64,000 bases of DNA from Mastigias papua (GCA_964019165.1 OZ025272.1:4423493-4487492), one strand, 5' to 3'. Counted from the first letter of the stretch, positions 36,866 through 48,778 are shown. The notes: generated by a model not told the origin, from the sequence alone. Made by a program: numbers and translations.

Positions 36866-37062
36866 TTGTGCATATATCATGTAAACTAGGAACCAATTTA
36901 TGTTCACTCAGAACCAAATCACTCTATTATATATAGCATAATTAATTATCAGATCAAGTTTGATAGTTATTGGGTAGAAAGCTGCAAAGTAGTGCTTGAA
37001 GAAGGCTAGAAGTTATTCATGATACACATTTGAGAAAACTATTTCAGTGTGTATTTTCTTGA
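36866..37062 (+). repeat. Direct repeat Y, copy 1
   Basis: About 195 bp starting TTGTGCATATATCATG, with GGAACCAATTTATG, CTATTATATATAGCA, AGAAAGCTGCAAAG and GTTATTCATGATACACATTT. A closely similar copy is at 40469-40665 in the same orientation, 3.6 kb away. Possibly LTRs of an unidentified element. Confidence 0.6.
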
Positions 37063-39848
37063 CTCTAATCCTGTGAGTTGATGCTCAGAATTTGAATTTG
37101 CCATAAGTCCACGAAGATTTACACATAGCTTCGGAAGATTAACAACAAATGATCTGATCTTGGCCAAAACATTAGAGAACTTTCATTGCTAAGTGTGACC
37201 GTATAAATGGAAAAGGCTGACCTCATCGTGCTTGAATTTGGGAGAATTGGTTAGCTTATAGTGGTCTACCTCTGAAATGGAATCAGCTTAGAATAAAGTC
37301 TCCAAGCAAGATCGGTGAACTTGATTTTGCAATTGAAGAGTCGAAAAATTGATTTCAGTTGTATAAGTCGTATACTCTAGTTGCATTGCCATGCATTGGC
37401 AAACTATAATCTATATTATATTTTGAGTAAGATCTGGTTAACTAGTTTCTTCATAATTTCATTGTTAAGTCTTGACATGGCTCATTGTAAAACAGGCGGT
37501 AGATTCGTGGGTACAACACATATAAAAAATTACATATGAAAATAAAACTGAGGATCAAATATCTAACGATATACGTCAAACGGAGTTCTTGACTTATAAT
37601 GGCACAAGGTCGAAGAAAAGTATGCATTCATAATTGTGCAAAAGACTCACATAGTTGCTGGTATATTTCCTATTCTATTCATGATGATCTTTTTATGGGC
37701 GAGATAGACAACCTTGGATGAGGAATGTCCCATAATGATGAGGGCGATGTTGATGATTATAATGATGCTAGCGGGACATACCTTCTCCTGGTGGTGGACG
37801 GGCACAAAGAGACACTGCCCTTAAGTTGATAGCGAGTCATTTTGCAAAGATTCAGAATAGGGGCAGTTGTTGATGACTTGTGGAAATTTGTCCAACCAGG
37901 CCCCCTACGGTGAACAACAGGCACAGCGGATCAGACTGCAGTTCTGCAAGTAGCTGTTGGGGTAACAAAGTGGATTGAGTGTAGCCGACTCAACCACTTC
38001 TTGCAAACAATTAATAGGCGGTCCATTTGACCCCAGAGTCAGTCTCAGGCCCCATGAGGGGCGTAACGAGAAGAAGAAGAAGAGAGCGGGACGTAGCATT
38101 TCAATTTATTATAACATATGTTTATGAGGAAATTCTACTATGGAGGAGGATGATAATAGAGAGAAGGGGGAGGCTGCTAGTAGGATGGGTAGAACAAAAG
38201 ACGAGGAATACAATAAAAAATGTAGCGGGCAAACTCGAGAATTGGTATCACATTAGGAGGTAACATCAAATTGACATGCCGATTTTTCGCACTACAATGA
38301 TATTTTAGTTATGACAGCTAGAAACAGTTCTACTACTTTAACGGAAGAAGAGATTCTAAGTCAAGCATGGTGATAAAGTTTACAATATACGGACACCAAA
38401 AGAATCAAAGATGACAAGATGTCTGGGTGTTAATGCTTGAGCTATTCGTCCGTGGAAAATTCATATAAAACAAAAAAAGGGACATAATATATTCTATTCA
38501 GTGCCGGTAAGTATTACTCATGCCAAAGACTGCAGGGCAGCGAAGAAGTTACAGAGCCCGTACAGCTGTCTCTACAGCCAGTCCCATCTTTCAATGGCTC
38601 TCCTCTTCAGATGGAGTGCCACTCACTCGTCAAGTTGGCATTCCTATTGGATTATCAAAAGAACTCAGAGATCAATTAAAAGACTTCAAGGTAGAAAATG
38701 TGGAATATCGCTTTAACTCCGTTGCTGTATAGGCCGCTGAATATAGATGGAACTAGTTTTAGCTACTGCTGGAGCATTAGCATCCCCCCCCCAAGGATCC
38801 CTACTAATCATTAAGAGCATGGGTGGCAAGATGCAAAGGGCAAATGGAGGTTTTACACCCGCACATGTTAGATACCTCAGCTAGTAAGTAACATGGATAA
38901 CAAATTGGCGTTAAGCTCTAACTCACAATTGTGACTGAGCAAACACTCAATTGGAAGATTCACCTCACCTAGGAAGATTCAGGACATAAAAGATCAGAAT
39001 TAAAGACAATGATACACAAGCTTCCCTGACGAGCAAGGGAGCAATCAAAATATATTGATATTACACAACATGCTGCATGGCTTCTCTACAACTAAATGTT
39101 CACTATAAGGTAGCCAGTGAATGCACCTTGTCATGAAGGCGCATAGAGCAACAGCTTTGGATGCGGTTCTTCATGGTAGATCAACAACAGTCACTGCAGA
39201 ATTATTCACTTTCTAATATGGGACCTTGTGGCAAAACAGGACACAATATATCACGACGATGACCACAGGGCTCCTATACCAATTCATGCTGCATAAATGC
39301 AAACGTATCTGTAAGAAAATCGGATGTAATGAAGTGCACCTGGGGACCAGATAAGCATGTGATCATGTGATCATGTCTGTCTGTCCATAGGTAAGTCAAT
39401 AATTTATATTCTTTTTAAAACAGGACCCTTATTGATAACAGTGCCTTCTGGCACTGAAAAGGTTTTAACCTGTATAAATATTTCTATTATGTCATTATTG
39501 AATTGTCTGATTGGATAGTTCATACTATAGTGATCGTTAGGAGCCAGATCTGAGTTTTGTCTTCATTCTACCTGCTATCCTACTCAGTTTCATCAGCGAT
39601 GCCACAGGTACAGATCACAAACAATCAGTAATACAGTACAGGAGGTGGTGCTTCACCATCAACAATCCTAGTGTGCCATATTTACCAGATGAGACAACAT
39701 TAAAGGTCATTACTGGATTTTGTTATTGCACAATTGGCAAGGAAGTAGGCCAGTCATGGACAGTTGCAGTCCGTCTCTGTTCTGCGGAACCCCAAAACGT
39801 TACATATTGTTTGGCTTAAGCATCCTAAAAAGTGGAAATTTGGACAAA
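37063..39848. other. Repeat-derived intergenic stretch
   Basis: No intact gene. A 70-codon frame at 38520-38732 (ends RFNSVAV) and an Arg-rich frame at 38027-38263 are not recognised. At about 39770-39810 the text TCTCTGTTCTGCGGAAC and ACGTTACAT matches the 3' end of the Gypsy LTR at 47440-47490, so an LTR remnant lies directly before the pol 3' end at 39849. Confidence 0.4.
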
Positions 39849-40169
39849 ATGGATTGGGCCATATAATGTTTCTAGAACAGGTGTCAATTACAAGATTAGG
39901 TCCAGGCAGGCAAAGAGCTGGTTGTCCATTACAATAAATTAAAAATCTCTGCTATGCCCAAATTAAAAGGGACTGTAGTCTACCCCACTCCAGAAAGCCA
40001 TGAGGTATCTATAGTGCAACAGTAAACTGCAGGTGAAGAGGAAATTAGAGTTGAACGTGCGCAAAATGTAAGACCTATGAATCTTCATTAAGTAGTGAAC
40101 CCTCCTATACGATATGGTAATGTGACAACACACTAAAAAAATATCGTATCATTTTAAGGGGAGGGAAGC
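39849..40169 (+). pseudogene. Ty3/Gypsy pol 3' end and polypurine tract
   Basis: Aligns with 48826-49141: a GPYxVxSR...VNYKIR block that normally ends the Gypsy integrase, then the AAGGGACTGTAGTCTACCCC stretch and a polypurine tract AAGGGGAGGGAAGC just before the LTR. In this copy the frame is broken after YKIR. Confidence 0.65.
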
Positions 40170-40376
40170 TGTAGCATTAACAGTGTGTTAGGTCAAATGG
40201 ACTAGCTACACTCTGCTCTACATAGAGCCTGTTGCTATTCACCATGCATATTAATTAACAGTATTATGTATGGAAACAGGTTTTAATGTATGATTTAAAA
40301 TGATCTGATAAGTCATGAAGATACGCATCAAAATTCAGATGTGTCTCTTTTCTGTGTCGACTCTGCCAAATGTAAC
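40170..40376 (+). mobile_element. Ty3/Gypsy LTR, followed by PBS
   Basis: Begins TGTAGCATTAACAGTG directly after the polypurine tract and ends CCAAATGTAACA; the next bases are ATTGGTGACAGAG, the PBS-like text also found after the other LTR ends. The order polypurine tract, LTR, PBS means the end of one element and the start of another share one LTR. Confidence 0.6.
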
Positions 40377-40378
40377 AA

Positions 40379-40391
40379 TTGGTGACAGAGA
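40379..40391 (+). promoter_or_regulatory. Primer-binding-site-like motif
   Basis: TTGGTGACAGAG, the same text as at 47486 and 51726, each time a few bases past an LTR end. The priming tRNA was not identified. Confidence 0.45.
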
Positions 40392-40468
40392 GGGATGGTG
40401 GTAGGCAATAGATGCTGGAGATTTTGCCGTTCGAGTAGTTTTTCTGTTCTGTGACAGTATTCGGCCTT

Positions 40469-40665
40469 TGTGCATATATCATTTAAAATAGGAACCAATT
40501 TATGTCTACTCAGAACCAAATCATTCTATTATATATAGCAGAATTATCAGGTCAAGTTAGTTAGTTTTTGGGGAAGAAAGCTGCAAAGAAGTGCTTGAAA
40601 ACGGTTAGAAGTTATTCATGATACACATTTGAGAAAACTATTTCAGTATGTATTTCTTCATACTA
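40469..40665 (+). repeat. Direct repeat Y, copy 2
   Basis: Partner of 36866-37062 with the same block order; it differs by small indels near CAGAATTATCAGG. Lies just past the PBS-like site at 40379. Confidence 0.6.
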
Positions 40666-41080
40666 AAGTCGTTTGATTCGCTATGATAACCATGTGGACT
40701 GGTATTAAATCGAGCTTTTGTTATACGTTAAACTATAGGTTGTTATTCTCGCCTTGTTGGTTGCAAAGCTTTTACGACACACATCGCTACTATGGAAATG
40801 CTGATGATTCTGACAAGACACTTATTACGTAGAGGTATTGTGGACTGGCCATGAGTGGTTGCAGAAGAGCTTGGAGAAGAGTTCATTAGAATTATAAACT
40901 CTCCTTTTCAAAAACAGTGCCTTGAACCTGGACACACGAAGCGATGTTGTAGGCACTACCTTCGCTTGCTAGTTTTAGACTCCGGACCATAGCAAGGATT
41001 TGAACATTTTACTTTTATGTCTTGCGTAGTTTCATTTGAACTTTCAGTGTCAGTACAGTAATTGTAAAAGGGAGGGGATG

Positions 41081-41400
41081 GTGTAACGTATTGGGTTTAT
41101 CTAATTCATGCGTTGTAGTCATTGTTCTTTATATTGTGTGCTTAAACCACCTATTTGTTGATATTCATGTTCCTGTTCATGTTGTGTTTGTGAAGTCCCC
41201 TGTTGTGTTGTCAGCGAACACCCTTTAAGGGCAATGTGTTAGTCTGTCAACGTGTATTGTGATTCGTAGTATTGTATGCTTATTAGCATTAGTTCTATGT
41301 TGTGTTTATTCATGTTTTATTCGCATTCTCATGATTGAAGTTACAGAAAACATCTAGCGAGAGTTCTCTTGGGTCACATCTACTCTAGGTCCAGGCCTAT
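41081..41400 (+). mobile_element. LTR-like region preceding gag
   Basis: A purine run AAAAGGGAGGGGATGG ends at 41080 and is followed by TGTAACGTATTGG, the form of a polypurine tract next to an LTR start. The gag-like frame begins at 41420. The right boundary is not defined and no second copy is in the window. Confidence 0.35.
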
Positions 41401-41419
41401 GGCCTAGTCTTAAGAACGG

Positions 41420-41977
41420 ATGTATTGCTGTTCCAATTGCCACCACCAAAAAGAACCCCCAACTGCCCTATGCCTAGATGTCTGCAAAGAAATGTTTTAT
41501 GCGGAAGTTACAGCCCATTTGTTGCATGATAAGGAAGATCCGGCTGTCTATTTGCATTCCTTGAGGGAACTTTTGGACAAAGCTAACCCTACATTGAGTG
41601 CTACTGCCAAAGACGCCCTTCTTGCTCGTCAATTTTTGACTGGCCTTCCAGCTGCTATGCGGCTCAAGCTCTTGGAGGACAACTACACACCAAAGCTGAT
41701 TGAAATGGCCTCCTATTGTAAGCAGCTCTTAGCTATCTGCCCTGTTGCTGAGAATACACCCTCTCCTCTTTTCTGTGTCGCTGCCACCACCTCCACTGAG
41801 CCTGCACCTAAAGACGCCTCACTATTTTCCGCTGTTCAAGACTTAACAACCGCCGTCAAGGAGCTTCAAAGTCAGCAGAAAACTGCTGTAGCTGCTCTAT
41901 CGAAAAAGCCTAGACCTGCCCACACCCCATCTCAAGAGCCCAAAGCTGTTTGTTGTTTTCTCAGCAAAGAGATGTGA
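41420..41977 (+). pseudogene. gag: Ty3/Gypsy gag fragment, copy 1
   Basis: A 185-codon frame encoding a helical capsid-like segment (ALLARQFLTGLPAAMRLKLL followed by a Lys/Gln-rich tail). The block DP(x)xFL(x)xL(x)LL...ARDALL(S)RQF(x)xGLP(x)xLRLxLL is shared with gag copies at 47.6 and 51.8 kb. The upstream capsid part is missing and the frame ends before any zinc knuckle. Retrotransposon origin, not a host gene. Confidence 0.7.
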
Positions 41978-42289
41978 CATATTGCCCGAAATTTCCCCCT
42001 TAAGTTTCAAAGCCTTGCTGCAAGATCTGCTGGTAACACTGCTGGGGTTACAGACACCCTGTAAGGATGGGGACAACCAATGAAATGCATGCAGTGAGGC
42101 AGCCAAGGCCATTCTCCTCAACAATGAGCAAATAACTGGACTGTAAATAATGCTACATCTAATTATGACGATGTTTCTGAAGTAAGCGTTCCTTTAAACT
42201 ATTAAGAGGTGCCATTGTAGGCTGTAGTGAGCACCCCTGTCATTATATTGTTGGAGCTGCTGTTAACAATGAAATAAGCCATAGTTTGC

Positions 42290-42681
42290 AAAATTTTCCT
42301 CCTCAGCCCCTTCTTGAATGTTCTATTACCAATGTTAAAGTCATTGCTCTAATTGATACGGGAACTATGCTGTCCACATTAAGTCACTCTGTATTTGACA
42401 AACTGCCAGATAAGTCCTAGCTTGGTAGCAGTGACTGCAACACTTGTACGTCTATAACAGGGTAGTCTCTTCACGGGGGGACTTTCTTGCCCGTCTACAA
42501 TTCTTCGGGTAGTACACATTCTTACCATACCTCCTTTCTTGTATGTGATAATGTTCCACCGCCACTAGAGTGTATATTAGGTTTGGATTTTCGTCTTTCA
42601 CATCAGTGTGGTTTACTTCGGTCCGATTCAAGATATTTTCTGGTAGGCCAACACGGTAAATCCCCATTTTGTCTGGCATAG
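42290..42681 (+). pseudogene. Ty3/Gypsy aspartic protease remnant
   Basis: Reads VKVIALIDTGTMLSTLS with the catalytic DTG, then after a stop and frame change the block PPPLECILGLDFRLSHQCG, typical of the second half of a retropepsin (ILG(x)DF). Interrupted by at least two stops. Belongs to the gag fragment upstream; the RT that should follow is missing. Confidence 0.65.
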
Positions 42682-42819
42682 CAGACCACATTGCACGCTC
42701 TACTGTCGACACTCTCAAATGAAACCTGCATCGTAATCATTCGTTGGTCAGCAGCAAAACTGTTGACACAACATTAGGTAGTAAGGAGTATATATAGCCC
42801 TCGTGCATTAAGTTAGAGA

Positions 42820-42880
42820 GAGAGTTGAGTAGAGTTGAGGGGAGTTGAGGGGAGTTGAGGGGAGTTGAGAGGAGTTGAGT
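42820..42880 (+). repeat. GGAGTTGAGG minisatellite
   Basis: About six near-perfect 10-bp units (GGAGTTGAGG, with GTAGA and GAGA variants at the ends), lying where the Gypsy RT has been lost. Confidence 0.85.
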
Positions 42881-43137
42881 ACAATGTAGAGCCAATGGCG
42901 GGGAGGTATATAGAAAGACATTAGCTTAGACAATTGATGTAAAAATACGTATACCAAAGATGAATACTCTCTGGAAATGATTCTGATTCTACAAAAACTC
43001 AAAGACCACTCGCAGCCATCACAGAAGATCACATCGCCCTTCGTTCAACATCTAAAGTACAGTTGGGCCCACAAAGATCATAATCATTATCATCATCAAA
43101 ATTTCCATCATTTCGCTCATTTATTGCTATATTTCAC

Positions 43138-43326
43138 AGAGCCCTTAATTGGCTTCACTCCTTAGAACTTAAAGGTAGAATTGCACGATGGCTTATGGAC
43201 TTGCAAGGGTTTTCTTCTACTGTCCAGCATAGAGCTGGAAAAGACAATGCCAGTGCTGATGCCCTATCTAGGTTTTGCTCCTCGTCATCCTTGAAGCCTC
43301 CAAGTCCCATCCCCTTGGAAGGTAAG
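43138..43326 (+). pseudogene. Ty3/Gypsy RNase H C-terminal fragment
   Basis: Encodes ALNWLHSLELKGRIARWLMD, then VQHRAGKDNASADALSRF: the tail of Gypsy RNase H with the HR(x)GK(x)N(x)xADALSR signature. The frame is cut by the Mutator-like insertion that begins at about 43327; integrase resumes at 46186. Confidence 0.78.
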
Positions 43327-46117
43327 GTAGCTCATCTATAAATAATGCCAATTTTAGCATATTTTGGGACTTTTTTGTGTTAATCAAAGACATTAGAGAA
43401 GTTATTGTAGAATATCACTGTACCCACCTTGTAGCTATTTCAGATGCATAACTTTCCAATATTGAGCAATTTGTATAAGTGTCACTTTTGCCCCTTAGCA
43501 ACGCCTTAGCAACATCAAAGCAATATCTTTTCAAAGTACTAATCTATGGTTCTGAAGCCCCTTCTCCCGGGTTTCGTTCCACCATTTGTTCTACCTCTTT
43601 TTCACATCAAAGCTTCGTTTCCATGTTTCTATGTGAATGTTATGTACTTAGTTACCTGGCTGTAGTCCCTCTTAGTTCCTCTGCCTGTTCAATGTTGTTC
43701 TCTAGTTTTTGTGTGGCAAGTTGTTTACGCGGTCATTTCAGGTTTACAGGGAAATGGGTTCAAAGAAGAACAAAAACAAACGTCATCAACGTAAGAGACA
43801 GTTTTATCGTAATCAATTTGTTTCCAATAAAAAGGATTCGATAGCACGTCGTAGATTGGAAGGGGAGGGCAATAGACTCAAGTCTGCAAGCGAGAAAAGG
43901 ATAGCAGAATCAAGTGACTTGCCAGGAACTCCACCAGCAAAAAAATGTCTGAGTGGAGACCCTGAGAATGTAGAAAGGTCAATCTCTGTCTCCAATACCT
44001 TCATGTTGATAAGCTCAGGGATATTGAGGAGAATTATTGGACAGGTTGGAACTTGTCCTGTTTGTTCTCAGCGTATTGATAAGGAGGAAATGGAAGCTGA
44101 ACGGATGGGGTTCTGTAGCAAATTAAAGATAGTTTGCCTTAAATGTGACTGGAGTGTTTCCAATTTTCTCTCAGAAGAAATTGATACTAAAAAGGGAAGC
44201 AGGGGAAGGAAGTTCTTTGAGGTGAATGTTAGAGCAGTAATTGCATTCAGAGAAATAGGAAAGGGGCATGAAGGCCTGAATACCTTTGCAAGATTAATGA
44301 ATATGAAGGGAATTTCATGGAGCTTATATAGGAATGTAAATAATACTTTGTTTGATGCATATGAGTCAGTTGCTGAAGAAAGTATGAAAAAAGTGGCACA
44401 GCAGATTAAGAAGGACAAATCAGCCAAAAAACTCCCTGATAACCCCTCAGTCACACTTTGTGATGTATCAGTAGATGGAACATGGCAAAAGAGAGGATAT
44501 TCATCCTTGAATGGGGTGGTGACTGCAATAAGTCATGGGAAATGCTTAGATAGGCATGTCATGTCCAAATACTGTAAAACATGTGTTAGATGGGAAAGTA
44601 AGAAAGGTACTAAAGAATATAATGATTGGATTGAAAAGCATGTGTGCCAGGTCAATCATATGAGGTCATCAGGAACAATGGAAAGTGCAGGTGCTGTTGC
44701 TATTTTCTCTTCATCTGTACAAAAGTACAACTTGATTTACTCCAGCCTTTAAAGACGTATTGGATGCAAACCCATATAGGGATTATTGCATTTTACCTTC
44801 CAAACTTGAATGTATTGGACATGTCCAGAAGCGATTAGGAACACGGCTCAGAGAATTAAGAAAGCAGCATAAAAATACCAGTATTCCCCTCTCTGGAAGA
44901 AGCAAATTAACAGACAAGATCATAAATTCTATGCAAAATTATTATGGACTTGCCATAAGGCAGAATCAAGGAGAGCTATATAAGATGAGGAAAGCCATTG
45001 GTGCTGTCCTTTGGCATTGTACTGAATTTGAAGAGGAACCTGTCAGACATCGCTTTTGTCCTACTGATGCTAATACTTGGTGCAAGTGGCAACATGATAG
45101 AATAAATGGAGGGAATAAGTATAGAAGAAAACCTGGGATTCCAAAATGAATCCATGATATTATACGCCCCATTTTCCAAGATCTTAGCTCAGATGAATTG
45201 CTATCGAAATGCCTCCATGGTAGGACACAAAATTCAAATGACGCCATAAATCATATGATCGGGCAAAAATGTCCAAAAAATATATCTGTGCAAAGAGATG
45301 TACTTGAAATGGCAGTAAATTCTGCCATCATTACATTCAATGAGGGCCCTTTAGGGGTACAAGATGTGCTGAAATGCTTAAATATTTGTCCAGGTATTTG
45401 TTTTGAACAGTTATCTATTAAGCACACAGAGGATCGTATAAAAAACCTCCAAAGAAAGAGCTCAGAAAAAGAAAAGAGACCAAGAAAGAAGCTCCGAAGC
45501 ATTAGGAAAGGGTTTATTGACAGGCAAGAGGAACTAGAGGGCGATGAAAGCTATAAAAGTGGAGGACATTAGTTCAAATGAAGCACTAAAACTTCATTGC
45601 TTCATTTCTCTAAACTTCATTTCTAGCTATAGGCTGAATTTTAGCAGAAAATATCTCATGACTCTTTTGAGCTAGTGACTTCAAATTTTCAGGCTATTGT
45701 AACCATTACTAAGGCAAGGGCATGAACCTAAAAGAGTTGTGATATTAAATAGAGTAATTAGATTATTGAAGTTTTCCTCACCCTTCCCGGTGACAAATTT
45801 GGTCCTCACTGGATAAATCAGATACTGCTCAAGGTATGAGGATAGGTTGCTTCATTTTCTAGGTTCATGCCCTGCACCTATCTGTTTCTCACTAACACAC
45901 AAAATTTGACAGAAATATACCTTATGGTTTAGCCACAGAAGCCTGTCAAAAATTCGAACTTTTTCAAAATAGTTATTATGATGACGTCATAATTATGATA
46001 ATTTATGTTAATTTTTTACACAAAAAATTACTACCTTGGTTCAATCTCTTAATTTCATTGGTTGACGTTAGTATACATCAAACCAAGGAAAAATTCATCT
46101 ATTTGTAGGTGAGCTAC
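43327..46117 (+). mobile_element. Mutator-like DNA transposon inserted in a Gypsy element
   Basis: Splits Gypsy RNase H (left) from integrase (right). Its ends share the inverted text GTAGCTCA(T/C)CTA(T/C)AAATA (43327-43344 and 46100-46117 reversed). I found no convincing target duplication, so the exact ends may be a few bases off. It carries one transposase gene in plus orientation. About 500 bp on the right end are non-coding and rich in ATTTT-like runs. Confidence 0.6.
43754..45572 (+). pseudogene. Mutator-like transposase, inactivated
   Basis: About 600 codons over two frames. The N-terminus is basic (GSKKNKNKRHQRKRQ), followed by a zinc-binding pair (CPVCSQRI, later CLKCDW), then the transposase core with VSVDGTWQKRGYSSLNGVV and CKTCVRWE. 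This is the Mutator-like transposase domain common in cnidarian and arthropod genomes. After NLIYSS a small deletion shifts the frame and removes the expected GDGD acidic motif; the protein resumes at FKDVLDANPYRDY and LECIGHVQKRLGTRL. A TGA at 45147 interrupts the next part, after which HGRTQNSNDAINHMIGQKCP completes the domain. One frameshift, one stop and loss of a catalytic acidic pair make it dead. The ATG at 43754 is preferred over 43709, which lies upstream of a possible acceptor. Confidence 0.75.
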
Positions 46118-46185
46118 TTGTGCAGCTAACCTCTGTATTCAAGCTCCAGTAAGAACAACAGAAAGATAGTGCCCTCTAGTTAATC

Positions 46186-47255
46186 CAACAATTTAAGTCT
46201 GATGGAATGCCAAAACCTCCCTATTTTGCATGGAAATCTGACTCAAAATTACGCACTTATTGGAATTGCTGGGATGAATTACACCTTGTTGAAGGCCTCC
46301 TTGTGCAGTATACGTCTGTTTGAAAGCCCCACCTCCCCCAAATGAGTACTTTTAGCTCCACAGCATATGATTACAAAAAGCGCTAGAGAGTGTGCATTCA
46401 GGACCATCAGGGGGGGGGGCACATGGGGATTACCAGATCAGCAGAGTGAAAGAACGCTCCTATTGGTCACAGATGAAATCTTCTGTCCAGTTGTATATAA
46501 GTTCATGCAAGGAAAGTACCAAAAATAAAACTTCTCACATTAAAGGACAAGTCCCGCTTCAGTCTGTGGCAATTAGTGAACCTCTTACTTTTTGGGCCAT
46601 GGACTGCATGGGGCTTCTCCCTGAAACAGCAATGGGAAATAAGCATATACTTGTAGTTGGAGGCCACTTTACAGAATGGTGCGTAGCATTTCCAACGCAA
46701 GATCAGAAAGCATAGACTGTTGCTAATATTCTTGTATCAATGTTATTCTCCAGTTTTGGGCCCCCAAAAATTCTTCACTCTGACCAGGGCACCAAGTTTG
46801 AAAGCAATTTGATCAAAAGTATCTGTGATCTCATGGACATTCACAAAAATAGAACTACTGCAAATCACCTTCAAGGGGATGGGCAGATTAAAAGACAAAA
46901 TAGGACACTACAAGGGATCTTGTCAACATTTGTTTCTGAGCACCCTGATACTTGGGACCTGTATATTGACCAAGCTGTCTTTGCCTATAATACTAGTCGC
47001 CATGAATCAAAGGAATTCTCCCCATATGAGCTTGTGTTTGGTAGAGTAGCTCATATGCCTATAGAGATAGATCTGGGTGTGCCCCACAGGAACCCAAGAA
47101 GTCAGCCCAAGTATGTGCAATCAGTTAAATGGTCAATTTGTAGTTCTCAGTCCATAGCCCAGCAGATGAAAGTAGAAGCTAAAGCAAAACGAAAACAGTC
47201 ACATGAACAGAGAAGGGGGATTTGGACCCCCATTGAAACACAGAGAAACACATAG
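46186..47255 (+). pseudogene. Ty3/Gypsy integrase, degenerate
   Basis: Begins QQFKSDGMPKPPYF, passes through a degraded HHCC zinc region (VKERSYWSQMKSSVQ, SSCKES), and shows the catalytic core with the first Asp in WAMDCMGLLPE and the second in ILHSDQGTKFES. At the third position the usual Glu of the DGQ(x)ER(x)N block is Lys. A stop at about 46713 splits the core. The end reads HMPIEIDLGVP. It is the continuation of the element cut at 43326. Confidence 0.75.
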
Positions 47256-47276
47256 ATACTTTAGACTACTAATTAT

Positions 47277-47480
47277 GATGCTAGTGATTCTCACATGTCT
47301 TCTGATATCATGTGCATGTGACACTAGTGCCATGTGCCTCATGATATCAGGAGCATGTGACTCTACAATATAAATTCTGCATGATAAATATATAAAAGCA
47401 GATTCAGAATAATCAGAGAAAGAACACGTTAATTCCTGTGTAATATTTCTTGTGTCTCTGTTCTGTGGAACTCCGTAACA
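47277..47480 (+). mobile_element. Ty3/Gypsy LTR upstream of gag copy 2
   Basis: Between the end of integrase and the PBS-like motif at 47486. It ends GAACTCCGTAACA, matching the ends of the other LTRs (TCTGTTCTGTGGAACTCC). A TATAAAAG box lies at 47391. The left end near TGATGCTAG is approximate, and the first half differs from the LTR at 40170. Confidence 0.5.
47391..47398 (+). promoter_or_regulatory. TATA box in LTR
   Basis: TATAAAAG about 90 bp before the LTR end, a usual place for an LTR promoter. Confidence 0.35.
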
Positions 47481-47485
47481 TTACA

Positions 47486-47498
47486 TTGGTGACAGAGG
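47486..47498 (+). promoter_or_regulatory. Primer-binding-site-like motif
   Basis: TTGGTGACAGAGG, five bases past the LTR end at ...GTAACA. Shared with 40379 and 51726. Confidence 0.5.
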
Positions 47499-47564
47499 TA
47501 CAGAACAGGGACCTAGATTTTTCTTCTGTTTGGTTATTGTGCTAGTTGCTTGCTTTCATTATAA

Positions 47565-48465
47565 CCTCGATCACACCTGAAAAGTTTGAGTAGGGGGAAT
47601 TTTCTTCGTGGTTACGTCAGTTTGAGTGCTGAGCCACTGCCAATGGTTGGACTGATGCAAAAAAGTTGGCCATTCTCCCAGCCTTTCTACGTGAGCTCGC
47701 TGTGTTCCACTACTACTCCCTGGACAACGATCAAAAGGATTCTTTTGCCCATTTAGTGGAACACTTATGTGCGGCGCTTTGCCCTGCTGTCAACCGTGAA
47801 AAGTATTATACTGTCTTTGAGCAACACCATCTGTGCCCTCAAGAAGATCCTTCTCTATTCCTGTAGGATTTAAAAGACCTCCTTTCCAAGGTGGACCCTC
47901 AGCTTGCTGTGGATGCCCGGGATGCTTTGCTGTCTCGCCAATTTATGAGAGGTTTGCCCTCCAATTTACGGCTATGCTTGCTGGACCACAACCCGATGCC
48001 CTCTTTAGCTGAAATGATGCCATTTGTTCAGTGCTTCCGTGCTGTTCATCAGTCTGATATTGATGTCACATCAGCACATGCTGTACAATCCCTAGAATCT
48101 GTCGACCACCCAAATTCTAGCCACCTGCCCTCCTCAATCTTAGACTTAACTGCTGTTGTGGACACCCTCACGGCTTACAAACGAGAGCTGTGTGCCTCAC
48201 TGGCTTCTCCGCCTGCTCAGCAGGAGCCGCACCGGCACCTTTCTCGCACCTCTGCTCATTCAGATGTCCGTGGATGGGGAAAGCCACCAAATTTCCTACC
48301 AGAGCTTCTACTGCTGGCATTCACAGACGTTGCTACAATTGCAATATGCTTGGGCATTTCGCCCATGACTGCCCTTGGGACACACAGTGTTCATTATGTT
48401 TTGGGTGGGGCCACACTCAGCCCAGTGTGCAAATAATCGCCACCTCCCAGGACACAACACAATGA
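47565..48465 (+). pseudogene. gag: Ty3/Gypsy gag, copy 2, with zinc knuckle
   Basis: Starts near ITPEKFE, continues with LAILPAFLRELAVFHYYSL and DLLSKVDPQLAVDARDALLS (capsid), and, after a frame change near 48230, a CCHC knuckle CYNCNMLGHFAHDC. A stop in the first line (near 47590), a stop at 47864 and the frame change show decay. It is the longest of the three gag copies. Confidence 0.75.
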
Positions 48466-48511
48466 AACCAGCAAACGGTATGTATTCTTTAAACTTCAAT
48501 AAGGTGCCTCA

Positions 48512-48778
48512 ATGATGGGCTGGCTTGAAGGTCATCCCCGAATTTTTACTGTTTCTCCTTTGGTTTCCAACCAGCCCCTTATTTGCTGCTCTTTGGGTGG
48601 CATTGAAGTCCACGCATTGGTAGACACAGGATCAATGAAATCCTTCATTACTCGCCAGATTTATGAACAACTTAGGCTCAAACAGCAATTAGCCATTACC
48701 CCTCAAAATGCTATGGCATTACTGGTCAATGCCTTCCGATGCATAGGACAGTGTGAACTACATTGTATTTTTAATTAA
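48512..48778 (+). pseudogene. Ty3/Gypsy aspartic protease, copy 2
   Basis: 88 codons with the active-site block VHALVDTGSMKSFI. The frame ends 48 bp before the pol 3' terminus at 48826, so RT, RNase H and most of integrase have been deleted. Confidence 0.72.

Noticed and set aside
43479..43844. 121-codon frame overlapping the transposase start
   Set aside because: It is out of frame with the transposase and runs across its basic N-terminal region.
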